Source of the DNA: Lingula anatina
Taxonomy: Eukaryota > Brachiopoda > Lingulata > Lingulida > Lingulidae
Length of the DNA stretch: 64,000 nt
Assembly (NCBI RefSeq): GCF_001039355.2
Contig: NW_019775861.1
Coordinates: forward strand, 124,001-188,000
Direction: 5' to 3'
Shown piece by piece: positions 1-9,864 of the stretch (within the stretch, counting starts at the first letter, position 1; every line of letters begins with the position of its first letter). The notes below the pieces were generated by a model. The model ran no database searches and was not told the origin of the DNA. It saw nothing but the letters and a program-made list of their open reading frames with translations. A program made the position numbers and the translations under genes.

Positions 1-302
1 AGACGTATATGTGAATATATAGTGAAGAATCAATCTGTGGCCCTGGTAGAGTGTAATTAAGTAAATTGCAAGTTCATATTTTTGAAAACAATTCTTGCTT
101 GCAATGTTTAGAATGTGTTAGAAATTGCAGGAATTAGTCTAAAAGGTGGTATAAATGTGCCTTTTTGTTTTTTTTTTGGCAATTTGTAGATGCATTTTAA
201 TATAAAACCAAATTATTGTAGACCATCGGATTTGTGTTTGGTTTTATTGTATCCCTCATACAGATACTGGTGTATATGCAACTTAACACATTTAGATACA
301 AA

Positions 303-504
303 GGGTGCTTTCCCAGAGATTTAGATCGATCTAAAGATTAAGATTTAATTACACTCTACCAGTCAGCCAAGTGGGCACCATAGTTAATTACCTCCTTACA
401 GCTTTTAGTAGGCGGGACAGACGCTTAAGCTGGCCAAGCTGACAGTAATCTAGTGAGACCCCCCACAGGGATAGATCGATCTAAAAATCTATGGAAATGG
501 GGTG
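303..504. mobile_element. MITE of the GATCGATCTA-terminus family, allele-specific insertion
   Basis: About 202 bp with inverted ends containing TTTAGATCGATCTA and TAGATCGATCTAAAAATC and a central inverted repeat (TAGGCGGGACAGACG region). It lies in the MEST intron upstream of exon 7. The matching place in the other haplotype (about 15800-15815) reads straight through from GATACAAA to AGACACATATCAC, so the insertion is present in one allele only. There is no coding capacity. Confidence 0.7.
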
Positions 505-682
505 AAAGACATATCACACTTTAGAGCTTTTGATTTCCCACATTTAAACAAAAAGATTTCAATCTTTTCTTCAAGTGACTTTTTGTAAGGTGATATTTAC
601 AAATGAAAATATGAATTATTAATTGCTTGAATATGATGCATGCATTTGGTACTATTGATGTGTGTGTTTTACTTCATTTCAG

Positions 683-3019
683 TTGATGCTGAAACCCTAC
701 TTGAAATATCCAATTGGAATGTTTTCCAATAGATTTATGTTTAAAAGAGGGTATGTATTTATACAAGGTGATTCTGTGTAGATAGGGCAACCTGCATCAT
801 AACAAACAGACTGCTTTGAATCACACTTCCATTACAACTTTTTACCAAATATTTTAATATTTTAGTATTTAAAATACTTCTGAATTTGGTAAAGACAAAT
901 AAGAAATGTTTCATCAGTTTTTTTTGCCAGATTTACTTTTAATTTAAAAAGTGTAAATTTCTAATTTATCTATTACTAGCCAGCTTTTTCTGTAAATTAA
1001 AACTTTAACCTAGAGTCAGACTGGGTACATTATATAATGAAAATTGTATTACATGTTTTAATTTAATTGTTAAAAGAAATACCCTCTATACTATTGCATA
1101 GAGTATGTGGTTATTGTCATAAATTACAAACTTGTCTCATGAATTTAAATGTCTTACGAAAAGTAAAATAGCAACCTATTGTGCTTTTTACACTCTTCAA
1201 CTTCAAATCGTTGATGGGTATCATTGATGAGTAAAAAAAAAAAGGAATCTGATACACTTGTATATGTTTATTTAACTTTTACACACATACTTAGTAGTTC
1301 AAGGGTAACCTAAAGTGATTTATTTGAAAAATCATAAAATACTGTATATAATCATATTTTCCAGCCTCAGCAGTGTGTTTGGTCCTAATACTCAACCAAC
1401 ACCTGAAGACCTTAGTGACTTTTGGGCTGCCACCAGGTACAATGAGGGCAACTTTGCTCTACCCAGGTAGGTCTAGCTAGTACGGGTACCAGTATATGGT
1501 CCATGTGTGTCAAGACTATAAGAACCAATTTCTATAATTAACTTGAATTCTTGACTTCAAAACCACATTGGTATCAACAAACTGTTTCTTTAGTTAGCTA
1601 TATAAGTCACTCTATGTTTAATCTTATATTGTTATATTAAAAACGAAATAAATCTTTGGCCAAATGCTCAACATTATTTTCTTTTATTAAGCTGATTTTC
1701 TAACATTTGATCAATTTTACCTTTTTGTATTAAAAATAAAAAATACTCCTTCATATACCATTCTGTAAAAAACTCAATTCACCTTACAAGTTAATTATTA
1801 TTTTTATTGGTCAGAAATGGTAGCTCAAACTAAGGTTGTGGTGGATTAAACCCCGTTTCTGAAATTGCCTTTATTTTACAGGTTAATTGATTACATCCTA
1901 GAGAGGGCAGCCAACAAAGACAGGTGGACAGGAGCCTTACAAAATACCAGGCTTCCAAGTATGTCTTAGCTGTCTTAAAATCATAGCTGACTAAGTTATG
2001 TTTCACATAGTGTCTGAGACATTTAAAAATTCACCAGCAATTTTGATAACTTCATGTAATGTCTTTGTTTGTAGTCTGTAATTATAACATGTTGTGTAAA
2101 TTCTAAAGACTAAAGAGGTTAGGTAGGCTTGTTAATTAATCTGATTATCGAGTCCAAAAATCCTTTGTCTTGGTTTGATAAATTAAAGAGTGGGATTCCC
2201 CACAGAACAGGCAGAATGTACCTGAGCAAGCAAAGAGTAAACATTCAGTGATTTAAACTGCTTATTGTTGTCAGCCTTAGATTTCCTCATAGTGATGCAA
2301 ACGTAAATACCAGTATTTTAACCATGAAGCTAAGAAGTATTAACAATGTGTGATCCAACCTAAAAGTATACAACAGAGTCTGTATTTCGAGCCCGTTTGT
2401 AATTTTTATTCATTGCTAAATTTGCGTGGTGTTGGACAGAAGGGTTGTTTACTTCACTTTTTATTTCACCTTAAATCTTATCCTTTTGTTTTCCAGTTCA
2501 TGTGATATATGGACCAGCTGATCCCATCAACCCGCCGCCTTTTATTGACTTTTACAAGTAAGTTTGTTTTATGTTGTTATTCATTTAATTGCCTCAGACT
2601 CAGAAAACACTGAATTTTTTGACATATTTCATGAAAGTTGCAAATATTTATTTTTTTAACACCACAAAGTCTTTAACAGTTTCAGTTTTTGAAGAGAAAC
2701 TTAGCTGTCATATTTCTTAATTTCTAAAATCACATACTTGTACAGCATAGTTTACTTACCTTGATGTTTTGATGATTTACATTAGAACATTACCTAGAAA
2801 CAAAAGGTATGTTACGTACTGTGTTCAAAAATGATACAAGCATGCAATGTCTTAGTAAATTAAAGCTACTATTTGTAAATATTTTATAGAAAAACAGTCC
2901 CCAGGGGGAGTATAACAGTATTAGGTAAAGACATCAGTCACTATCCCCTCTGGGAGGATCCACAGGGGGTGTTTGCAGCTTATAAACAGTTCATTGATAA
3001 AGTGAGAGATGAAATGTGA
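683..3019 (+). CDS. MEST: MEST-like alpha/beta hydrolase, 3' exons 7-11 (haplotype A, partial)
   Basis: Five exons, 683-750, 1365-1466, 1882-1958, 2497-2557 and 2890-3019, have GT/AG borders and compatible phases, and end in TGA at 3017-3019. They encode the C-terminal half of a MEST/PEG1-type alpha/beta hydrolase: a cap region (FSNRFMFKRG), the DLSDFWAATRYNEGNFALP helix, IHVIYGPADPINPPP before the last core strand, and DISHYPLWEDP, whose His is the expected catalytic histidine. The order and wording follow vertebrate MEST (IHFIYGPLDPVNP, HISHYPQLEDP). The 5' exons are missing because the contig starts here. The full copy lies at 11455-18629, and this one reads as the other allele. It differs most in exon 8, SSVFGPNTQPT against SHVFGPYTKPT, and at the exon 9/10 junction, Ile against Val. 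The family sits in endoplasmic reticulum membranes; its substrate is not settled. Confidence 0.9.
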
Positions 3020-4852
3020 AACATGGAATAAGTGACCTAGTAAAGGTTGGCAGGATTGGTGCTGGGAGACTTTGGATTTGGATTATCTTGGCACATGCCC
3101 TCTTCATCTTGAGAGGGTTGTTATTATTATTATTTCTTGGCACATGCATTCTTGTTTGTTTATGAGGTGTTGAATAAAAACTGTGATTTGTAGAAAATTA
3201 AGTTAAAAATAGTAATTATTTGATGGAATTAATGTTGAACAACCGCAGTCATTCCTTTCATTTTCTTCGTTTAAACTTTGAATTGAAACAGACAAAGAAA
3301 AGGTTGTATGGGGCCAACTTAAATGTTTCTGAAGAATAATGCGTAGACTAAACGTGTTAAATGTATTTGATAAATGCTTTTGCTTGGTGTCAAGTATCAT
3401 ATTAAACATATTCTATTTAGATAGCTCAAAGCAATATAGAAGCATTGTTACTAAGTCTATTTGTTGAGGAATTACTTTTTAAGACAGTGATAATAAAAGG
3501 AAATGTGAAATGTTGCATAGCAGTAAATTGGTGCAATTTCAGTGATGCCAAAATATACAAGAGAACAAGCACTTTATGAAATTATGAAAATTTATTATGT
3601 CATACTTAATGACATATATATATATGTATATATATAGATGTACATGTACTCCCAAATGTGACCAGCACAGGAGGGTAAAGCATTGTTCTACTACACAGTG
3701 TTAGTACAGGTAGATGTGAGTTGAAGTAGAAAAGATCAACATGAAACTCTGATCATTTACATTTGTAATAGTATATAATGCATAATATATTTGAATAAAT
3801 TCAGAAAAGTTATTTCAAAAACATGGACATGTTACATTTGTATTTCATTGAAACAATATGTATTTTATTGAAACAATAAAGGAGAATTGCATCATAATTT
3901 CTGGACTGATTTATAATTGTGTTAAGTTGCACTTGTTGCTACTTATTGCAGCTATTTATGTAGGGAAGATTAAATGTTAAATTTACAGTATGGACTATTT
4001 TTCAGCATAAAAAATGATTCTTTTGTTTTTTAACCCGAGGCCAATTGTAAAATTTTCCCACTAACAATATCAATACCCAATGCTTTATTTTGTCCATGTG
4101 AAAAAAAAACTACTTCTTCAAAGTTAATGTTAACCAACTTCTGAATTTTGACTGGCTCAAGAGGGAATATATAATTATGTAGTATGCATAACACCCATTC
4201 CTGTAATAAAATGTAACTAAGCCATGATTTTAAATATTACACTTTCAAATTACACAAAGTGTAACAATTTCTATAAAAAAAAATACATTCAGATCCATAT
4301 TTTGACAGCAATTTCTAGGAATGGCCCATATTGTTCATTAATTTTCATAAATTCTATAGAAACTAAATTAAACTGTACTTAGTTAAATATTGCATTCATG
4401 TTTTGAAATAAGAATATATCTTTGTGCAGTTTTGAAAAAAATTGAAAATGCATCACAGTCATTGGATAAAAGTAGAACGATAATTTTCAATTATACCTGG
4501 TTTTGTTCTGCTAAATCAATAAATACCTCATAACAAGTTATTCAGCCATACCCGATTTGTCACTAAAGTTTTTTCAGAGATTAACAAATGTTGTAAGTTG
4601 CCTTTCACTCATCAAAAATATTGAATTTTTTTAATTTAAAATATCAATTTTAAATACAACTCTGTGAGTATTGTTTCAAATGGAGGCAGCACTGCCAAAT
4701 GCAGGTCTTTGCTATTTTATACTAAATGTAAGAGAACCTCTCAAAACTTCCCATCTTTGAGTTTCCTATTATACTCAAGGCAAATTAATGTCCCAATCTG
4801 AATTCACATATTAAATAAGGAATGTTGGTGAACATTACATAAAACTATCAAT
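3020..4852. other. Convergent 3' UTR / intergenic region between MEST-A and the secreted gene A
   Basis: AT-rich, with no exon recognised. It should hold the MEST 3' UTR (AATAAA at 3173-3178 and 3875-3880 on +) and, on the minus strand, the 3' UTR of the secreted gene whose stop codon is at 4853. A short TA-rich run lies at about 3614-3640. The equivalent region at 18630-20590 is closely similar but carries roughly 100 extra bases near 19595-19700. Confidence 0.6.
3173..3178 (+). terminator. Candidate poly(A) signal AATAAA for MEST-A
   Basis: AATAAA lies about 155 nt after the MEST stop codon and is conserved in the second copy at 18783-18788. A second AATAAA at 3875-3880 (copy B 19528-19533) could give a longer 3' UTR. 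Confidence 0.45.
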
Positions 4853-7800
4853 TTAGTTGCAAAATGACATCTTTTCCAACACAAATATACAAACAAGAGC
4901 TGATATTAGATGCAGAATTGGGCTTGTCCTGGTCAAGAGGCCGTCTGCTCTATTTGGCTTAGGTGTTGTTTTCACATCCACCACAATGGGGTTGATGGGA
5001 GCAAGGTCGCTGGGAAACTCACTCCTTTGATTGAAGCACCAGTTTTCTGAAAAATTGGGTCAAAATTCAACGACAGGTATTTTGTAATTATCCATTAATT
5101 TTATTATTTATGTAATTATATTGTTGACTTATCATTGCTCTGTATATGACTGCCATACCTTTGTAGATAAATTATTTGTATATCGGAAGGACTGTGGTGT
5201 AGAAATAATTATAATAAAGTAAATTATACTAAAACTTTAAAATTTGCAATCAGTAGCTTGAGTTCCATTGTTGATACGTGTGAACTTCTTGTATTTTCTA
5301 ATTTCCATACAATACTCAATGCTGCATGTAACAACTGAACTTAAGTGATTGACTTTACCATGTCAATCACATATGTATGTTAGACAAACCTATTTTTTAA
5401 AAATATTTCTTAAAAATATTAAATTAAATGAAAAAATCCAAAAATATGCCAAATGCCATGAATGCTATCATGAAATTTAGATAACCAATTGAGCATTTTT
5501 GATTAGTGTCACAGTGGAGAATTTCAAACTGGCCTCTGATGCTACTGATAGACATGCCCCTCATTTTAATAAAGAACTCACCTTCATTGGGAGCACTCAT
5601 CGCTAACCTGTACCAAAAGTTCACATCCCCTTCTTCGCACTGCGCGTTACAATAAAACTCAAAATACATGTTGTTGGCAATGGAGGCATGGGGACACTTG
5701 GTTACTGTACCCTGCAATATGAAATAGTGTTCAGTTCACAAAATCCATGGGGAGTCTCCATCATGTATCTTTCACTCATGACCACCAAGGATGTGTTCAC
5801 AATGAAACTATCGTATTAGGTATTTTGAACTAACTCCGCTGGGACTCTCGCTTAATCCAATCAGATTAACACGCCTTTTCCTAGTACCAGGTAGAATACA
5901 GAAAAGCTGGTGACTGTACGAGTGTGTTGGAAAGGAAGAGGCTTGTTAATCTGTTACTCAGTGAGAGTCCCATGGAGTAAGTTCGAACTATCTAGTACAA
6001 TAGTTTAATTGTGAAAGCAACCTTAGATATGAAATTAGACCTTTACTAGTACTTGTTTTGCCTTTAGTTAGTACAGTGAGCTCCAGGTCTGATGAGTGTC
6101 AGCTTCTTGATTCACAAATTTCAAATTGTTTAAGCTTATTACATTAAGCCCCCTTTACATTGGACCGACTTCCTTTATGTGACTGGCATTGCTGTAGTCA
6201 TAGAAAGGAGGCAAAGCATCGCTTTGGTTGCAAAATGAATGCTCAATGATCAGCCAGTTGTCAGCCATAAAGTATTATTTGTTTTTACTCTCACATGGGT
6301 CTGCACTATGGGACGCAGTAAGGATGCCATCCAGTGTAAAGGGGCCTTTTGTGGGCATGTGCATGTATGTGGAAATTTGAACGAGGTGGCCCCTGCCTGG
6401 TCTCACACTCAGGCTATCGCCTTATTCAGTTATTTACCACTGCTGCTATGTATGTATGACTTACCTGGCCACAGGTTGAGGTGCCTGCTTGGTCCCTCAC
6501 ACTGAAGTAAAAAATACACAAAAACTTTTAAAAAATGCTAAAGGAGTGCTGATATTGACAAATACAAAATAAATTGATTTTTGAAAAAAATTTCTCAAAG
6601 TAAAATATTTATATTATGGAGCATCTTACGAGAGGGGGGTTCTCCTGTAATCATTTAACATATCCAAGTCAATGAAAAAGGAGACCATACATGCACACAC
6701 ACACAAGCAGAAATTCATGTTTGGTAACATCACTTACAAAAACAGGCATCTTTTTTTATTTTCCTCTGAAATGGCTAAAATGGAGAAAGTCCCCTTAACA
6801 AAGATTAATTCTTAGTCCCTGATATTGCGGTATGCTTATTTACAGTCCATATAAAACTGACAGTTAAATAATGTGACAAATAATGAAATCAATTTTAAAC
6901 ACACAATATTTGTGCAATAACTTCTTGTTTAAATTCAATATTCAATATACTAGTAAATGTCTGAATATGAAACTTACCATATTCTTGCAGGAGGGTTGGT
7001 TTCAATCTATAAACAAAACAGAATATTCAAAATACATTTAACTGCATTTGGCAGCTTTGTATTTCCAAACATATAAAGTATTAAAAAAATGTGGAACTCA
7101 TTTTTTTTTAGAAAAAAAGCTTTCTGATTTTACGATACTAAATTCATTGGTAAGAAGGGAAAAGGATATAACAATGTCTGGGAATTGATAATATAGAACT
7201 TACAATAGTGTCAATGAGTACATATATAAAAATAAATGTGTATCACATTGTTTATTTAACACTACCAGTAGTGCAGAATTTATAATCAATGATATACATA
7301 TATGGGCCAAGATGAACAAACACAACAGCTTAAGTAATATATTGCTCTATGATTAAATATTTTATCATTTCCCAATATGTTATTCAAATTTTTATTATGA
7401 CACATGCATTATTGGAAATGAGCAACTATTTAACTGAGAACAAATTAAATTGGGTCAAATACTAATATTTGCTCTAAAGTGAGTATAAAAGTATGTATAA
7501 ATTCTATAAGTTTTAGTTCAATTCCCAAGTACTACCATCAACAAATAACACCATATATGACCTACCAAAATCTGAATCTCTACATTTTGTGTGTTACTGA
7601 GTTTCACACATGGGTTCTGGATGTCTTGTTCATAGTACCAAGTGGATGCATTGAATCCTAGAGGCCTGCCTCCTTCTTTGGTTAGACTGCTGAAATTCCT
7701 GGTCAGAAAGAAGAAATGCAGTTAACAACAACTGGATTTTTTATCCTATCTTTCTTTACACCTCTGTTTCTTTTTCAAGAAATCATAACAAGGAAGAAAT

Positions 7801-8443
7801 GCAGAAGTATGTGTTTAATCACACATGTACTAATGTTGGCAGAAAATAATTTCACCATTATCAGTAATTTAAATGTGCTCTTAAAAAAATGACAATAATT
7901 AAATTAAAATAAATAATAATAATAATAACAACATAATATATAAATAACTGAAAGGTATAGAAGATTAGATAAGTCATGATCTAATTCAGCTAAAAAAAGC
8001 TTATCTCAAAAACAAACTGTTAAGAGGTGTTAAGAGGTGTTGCTTACCTATCATAGTTTTCTGGTGCTATCAGGACATAATCTACAGGGTTTGAGCACTG
8101 GGCAGCCTCAGATACTGCACAATAATAATAATAATAAAAGCAAAAATAAAAATAATAATCTTTTATAAAGATACAAGATGCATTTAAACAAAATAAATGA
8201 AATGAAACAAAAGAAAAAGTATTAATTCTTTGTTTTAAATATTATGACTTATAAACACAATTTGCAATTACACTATTTTTGAACTTCATGCATTGTTTTT
8301 AATTTTTTTCATTTTTAATTTGCATATATATCTGCAAATTTTTATGGTTACTAGTACAATACGATTTCAAAATAAATAAGCCTACCTGACAAAAGGACCA
8401 GGAAAATTGCCAGCAGTAAAAGGGTTTTCAGCTGAAATTTCAT
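4853..8443 (-). CDS. Unrecognised secreted, cysteine-rich, C-terminally anchored protein (haplotype A)
   Basis: Seven minus-strand exons join in frame: 8443-8386, 8114-8048, 7698-7566, 7006-6978, 6501-6465, 5711-5582 and 5046-4853 (648 nt, 215 aa). The protein starts with a clear signal peptide (MKFQLKTLLLLAIFLVLLSG). The mature part has eight cysteines before the tail, two N-glycosylation sequons (NFS, NAS), and the segments WYYEQDIQNPC, ARIWCVRDQAG and CNAQCEEGDVNFWYRLA. After a Pro/Thr-containing linker (VDVKTTPKPN) comes a hydrophobic tail (ILHLISALVCIFVLE). That pattern fits a GPI-anchored or single-pass surface protein; the few polar residues at the very end leave both open. I do not recognise the family and assign no function. 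It is head to head with TBC1D22 and converges on MEST. The allelic copy is at 20591-24263. Confidence 0.75.
5814..5999. mobile_element. MITE-like inverted repeat, complete in haplotype A
   Basis: About 60-bp imperfect inverted ends: the left reads ACTAACTCCGCTGGGACTCTC and the right carries GAGAGTCCCATGGAGTAAGTT. It lies in the last intron region of the secreted gene. In haplotype B (about 21525-21675) the outer part of the right end is missing after CAGTGAGAG, so the element survives there only as a truncated copy. Confidence 0.55.
6148..6356. mobile_element. MITE-like element with CCCCTTTACA termini
   Basis: The left end, GCCCCCTTTACATTGGA, is mirrored by TCCAGTGTAAAGGGGCC about 200 bp further on. 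Both haplotypes carry it (B: about 21829-22037), so it predates the two alleles. An 88-aa open frame across it is not supported by splice sites or family features. Confidence 0.5.
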
Positions 8444-9091
8444 TGTTCTTGCACTCTTCGATTTCGATTAAATGTTCTCAAAGCTCCGCGTTACAACGTA
8501 AATAATAAATTGCCACATCTACGTAAGTAGAAATCAGTACACCTAAATTTCCCAAGCTAAACTTTCAGATAAACAATCAAAAATGGAATATAAGTGCAAA
8601 AAATCTAACAACACATATGCTCGAGTCTTATTGCTTCTCTCGCTTACTAGAGTCTACGGTTTTAGAATCTCATCGTGACTAATAATCTTAAGAATGACAA
8701 CACTCAAACCAAATGCGGAAGTGTGTTTGTGGACCGCTTTTACTTATTCACTGCGGAACTACTGTTCACAAATTTACCAATGGAAATTTCCAAACAAAAA
8801 ATGAAATAATAAAATAGAGGTTTAAGATTGACTATGGTGACATATAACACGGTAGTTTATGATATTTTATTCAAAAAAGTATTAGAATAGCATTAGTAAC
8901 TAAAGTATTTATATCCAATAAGAAACTTTGACATAAGCAGTCCGTATAACTGTGTCAAGGTTCTCCGTGGGTCAACTTACGTGGTGGAGATAGTGCTGTT
9001 TATAAACTTTCAATCATTATATTCGCTTTCAAACATGCTCACAATGAAGTAAGCAATATGAAGCTTGGCTAGATGGGGTGAAATTCCTGGT
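8444..9091. promoter_or_regulatory. Head-to-head promoter region, secreted gene / TBC1D22 (haplotype A)
   Basis: The 648 bp between the two start codons has no coding exon, so it should hold both 5' UTRs and promoters. It contains an ETS-like GCGGAAGTG near 8714-8722, conserved in the other haplotype (near 24510). The corresponding B region is 24264-24883. No TATA box is convincing. A shared bidirectional promoter is inferred from spacing and orientation only. Confidence 0.5.
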
Positions 9092-9174
9092 ATGTCTGCT
9101 CCTGGAGGACCAAACCATAAAGGAAGCGTAGGAGGAGTGTACTTTAAGAAAGGGAATAAATCTGTGCCGGGGAG
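9092..9174 (+). CDS. TBC1D22: TBC1D22-like RabGAP, exon 1 (haplotype A)
   Basis: ATG at 9092 opens a short first exon (27 codons plus 2 nt) ending at donor GTGGGT. It encodes MSAPGGPNHKGSVGG then VYFKKGNKSVPG; joined in phase to exon 2 it gives VPG-S-IKPVYGAQHPP. This matches the vertebrate TBC1D22 N-terminus, where FWKKS..LPGSIQPVYGAQHPP is conserved. The rest of this allele continues at 28036 on another contig. I take the ATG rather than the in-frame TTG 27 nt upstream. Confidence 0.8.
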
Positions 9175-9341
9175 GTGGGTCAGAGATTTTCTTTTCCATT
9201 TGGCGTTTGTCACAACATTTTACATTTGTCAAAGTTGTCATTAACAGTTACATTTATTGCGGATAGTTATCTGCGTCGATATTCTGATATAATTTTGTGA
9301 AGTCAGCGATGTAACAAATTTGAATAGAGGCCCGTTTTTCT

Positions 9342-9349
9342 TGACGTCA
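9342..9349. promoter_or_regulatory. Perfect palindromic CRE (TGACGTCA) in TBC1D22 intron 1
   Basis: TGACGTCA lies about 170 bp downstream of exon 1 and is conserved in haplotype B at 25132-25139. It is the consensus CREB/ATF site. Function is not shown by sequence alone, but its position close to the start of transcription of two divergent genes makes it a reasonable candidate. Confidence 0.4.
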
Positions 9350-9488
9350 CGAATCCGTTTTATTACACGAGTTGAGACTTGGGGGGAAACAGAGGTAATA
9401 AAATTTGAAGGGATTTTCCCCGAGTCATGATATAATTTGAATTGATAACTTAATTGTGTGTGTTGTGGTGTTGCAGACGATATAGTAA

Positions 9489-9550
9489 GGCCACACTTTT
9501 TTAATTTTATGGATGACATCCTGCGCGCGCACCGATTTTCGTCCGTTCTC
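9489..9550. mobile_element. Left end of a TAA-flanked (PIF/Harbinger-type) element, cut by the assembly gap
   Basis: After the target trinucleotide TAA (9486-9488) the sequence reads GGCCACACTTTTTTA and stops at N9551. The matching right end, TAAAAAAGTGTGGCC followed by TAA, begins contig 3 (27727-27741). The other haplotype has the empty site GATATAGTAAGGTTATA at 25268-25284. Fifteen-base inverted termini and a 3-bp TAA duplication fit the PIF/Harbinger superfamily. It lies in TBC1D22 intron 1. Confidence 0.7.
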
Positions 9551-9551
9551 N
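9551..9551. other. Assembly gap (single N), contig 1 / contig 2 boundary
   Basis: One N joins unrelated flanks: on the left TBC1D22 intron 1 of haplotype A, on the right sequence upstream of MEST from haplotype B. It is not a true adjacency. Confidence 0.85.
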
Positions 9552-9568
9552 ACTACTGCATGTATAAA

Positions 9569-9646
9569 TGGCTTCACTTCCAAGTACCCCAACAAAGCCA
9601 ACACTGCCAGCTGCAGACTTCGATTCTAGCTCTTCCAGTAACAAGT
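9569..9646 (+). other. Possible short first exon or upstream ORF (MASLPSTPTKPTLPAADF...)
   Basis: ATG at 9569 opens 26 codons of clean, Pro/Thr/Ser-rich sequence ending in a serine run, followed by a good donor (GTAAATGAG) after 78 nt. The donor leaves phase 2. Joined to the MEST exon at 11455 it would stop after about nine codons, so it would be a non-coding or uORF-bearing leader of MEST. It could instead be the first exon of an unidentified gene. Support is weak. Confidence 0.25.
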
Positions 9647-9810
9647 AAATGAGAATGAACTTTCATGATGATAGCAATTGTATTTTACATTTTCTGATAT
9701 GATATCATATTGTAGTATACGTGTTAACATGTGCAAATATACCTTGTACATTCAGCACATATACAGTAGCGCAAACTGGAACATACATATACAGTATATA
9801 TACATGTATG

Positions 9811-9815
<5 letters not shown>

Positions 9816-9858
<43 letters not shown>
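9816..9858. repeat. (TA)n microsatellite
   Basis: An uninterrupted TA dinucleotide run of about 40 bases, preceded by a TACATGTA-rich stretch. Confidence 0.9.

Positions 9859-9864
<6 letters not shown>

Noticed and set aside
6239-6505. 88-codon plus-strand frame (and 21920-22156)
   Set aside because: Runs across a MITE and antisense to exon 5 of the secreted gene; no splice or compositional support.
9065-9298. TBC1D22 starting at the TTG that gives MARWGEIPG...
   Set aside because: TTG is not a likely start in an animal gene; the in-frame ATG (MSAPGG...) follows shortly.
9569-9646. MASLPSTPTKP... as TBC1D22 exon 1
   Set aside because: Phase fits exon 2, but the exon at 9092/24884 yields VPGSIKPVYGAQHPP, matching the family, and 9569 lies upstream of MEST on its own contig.
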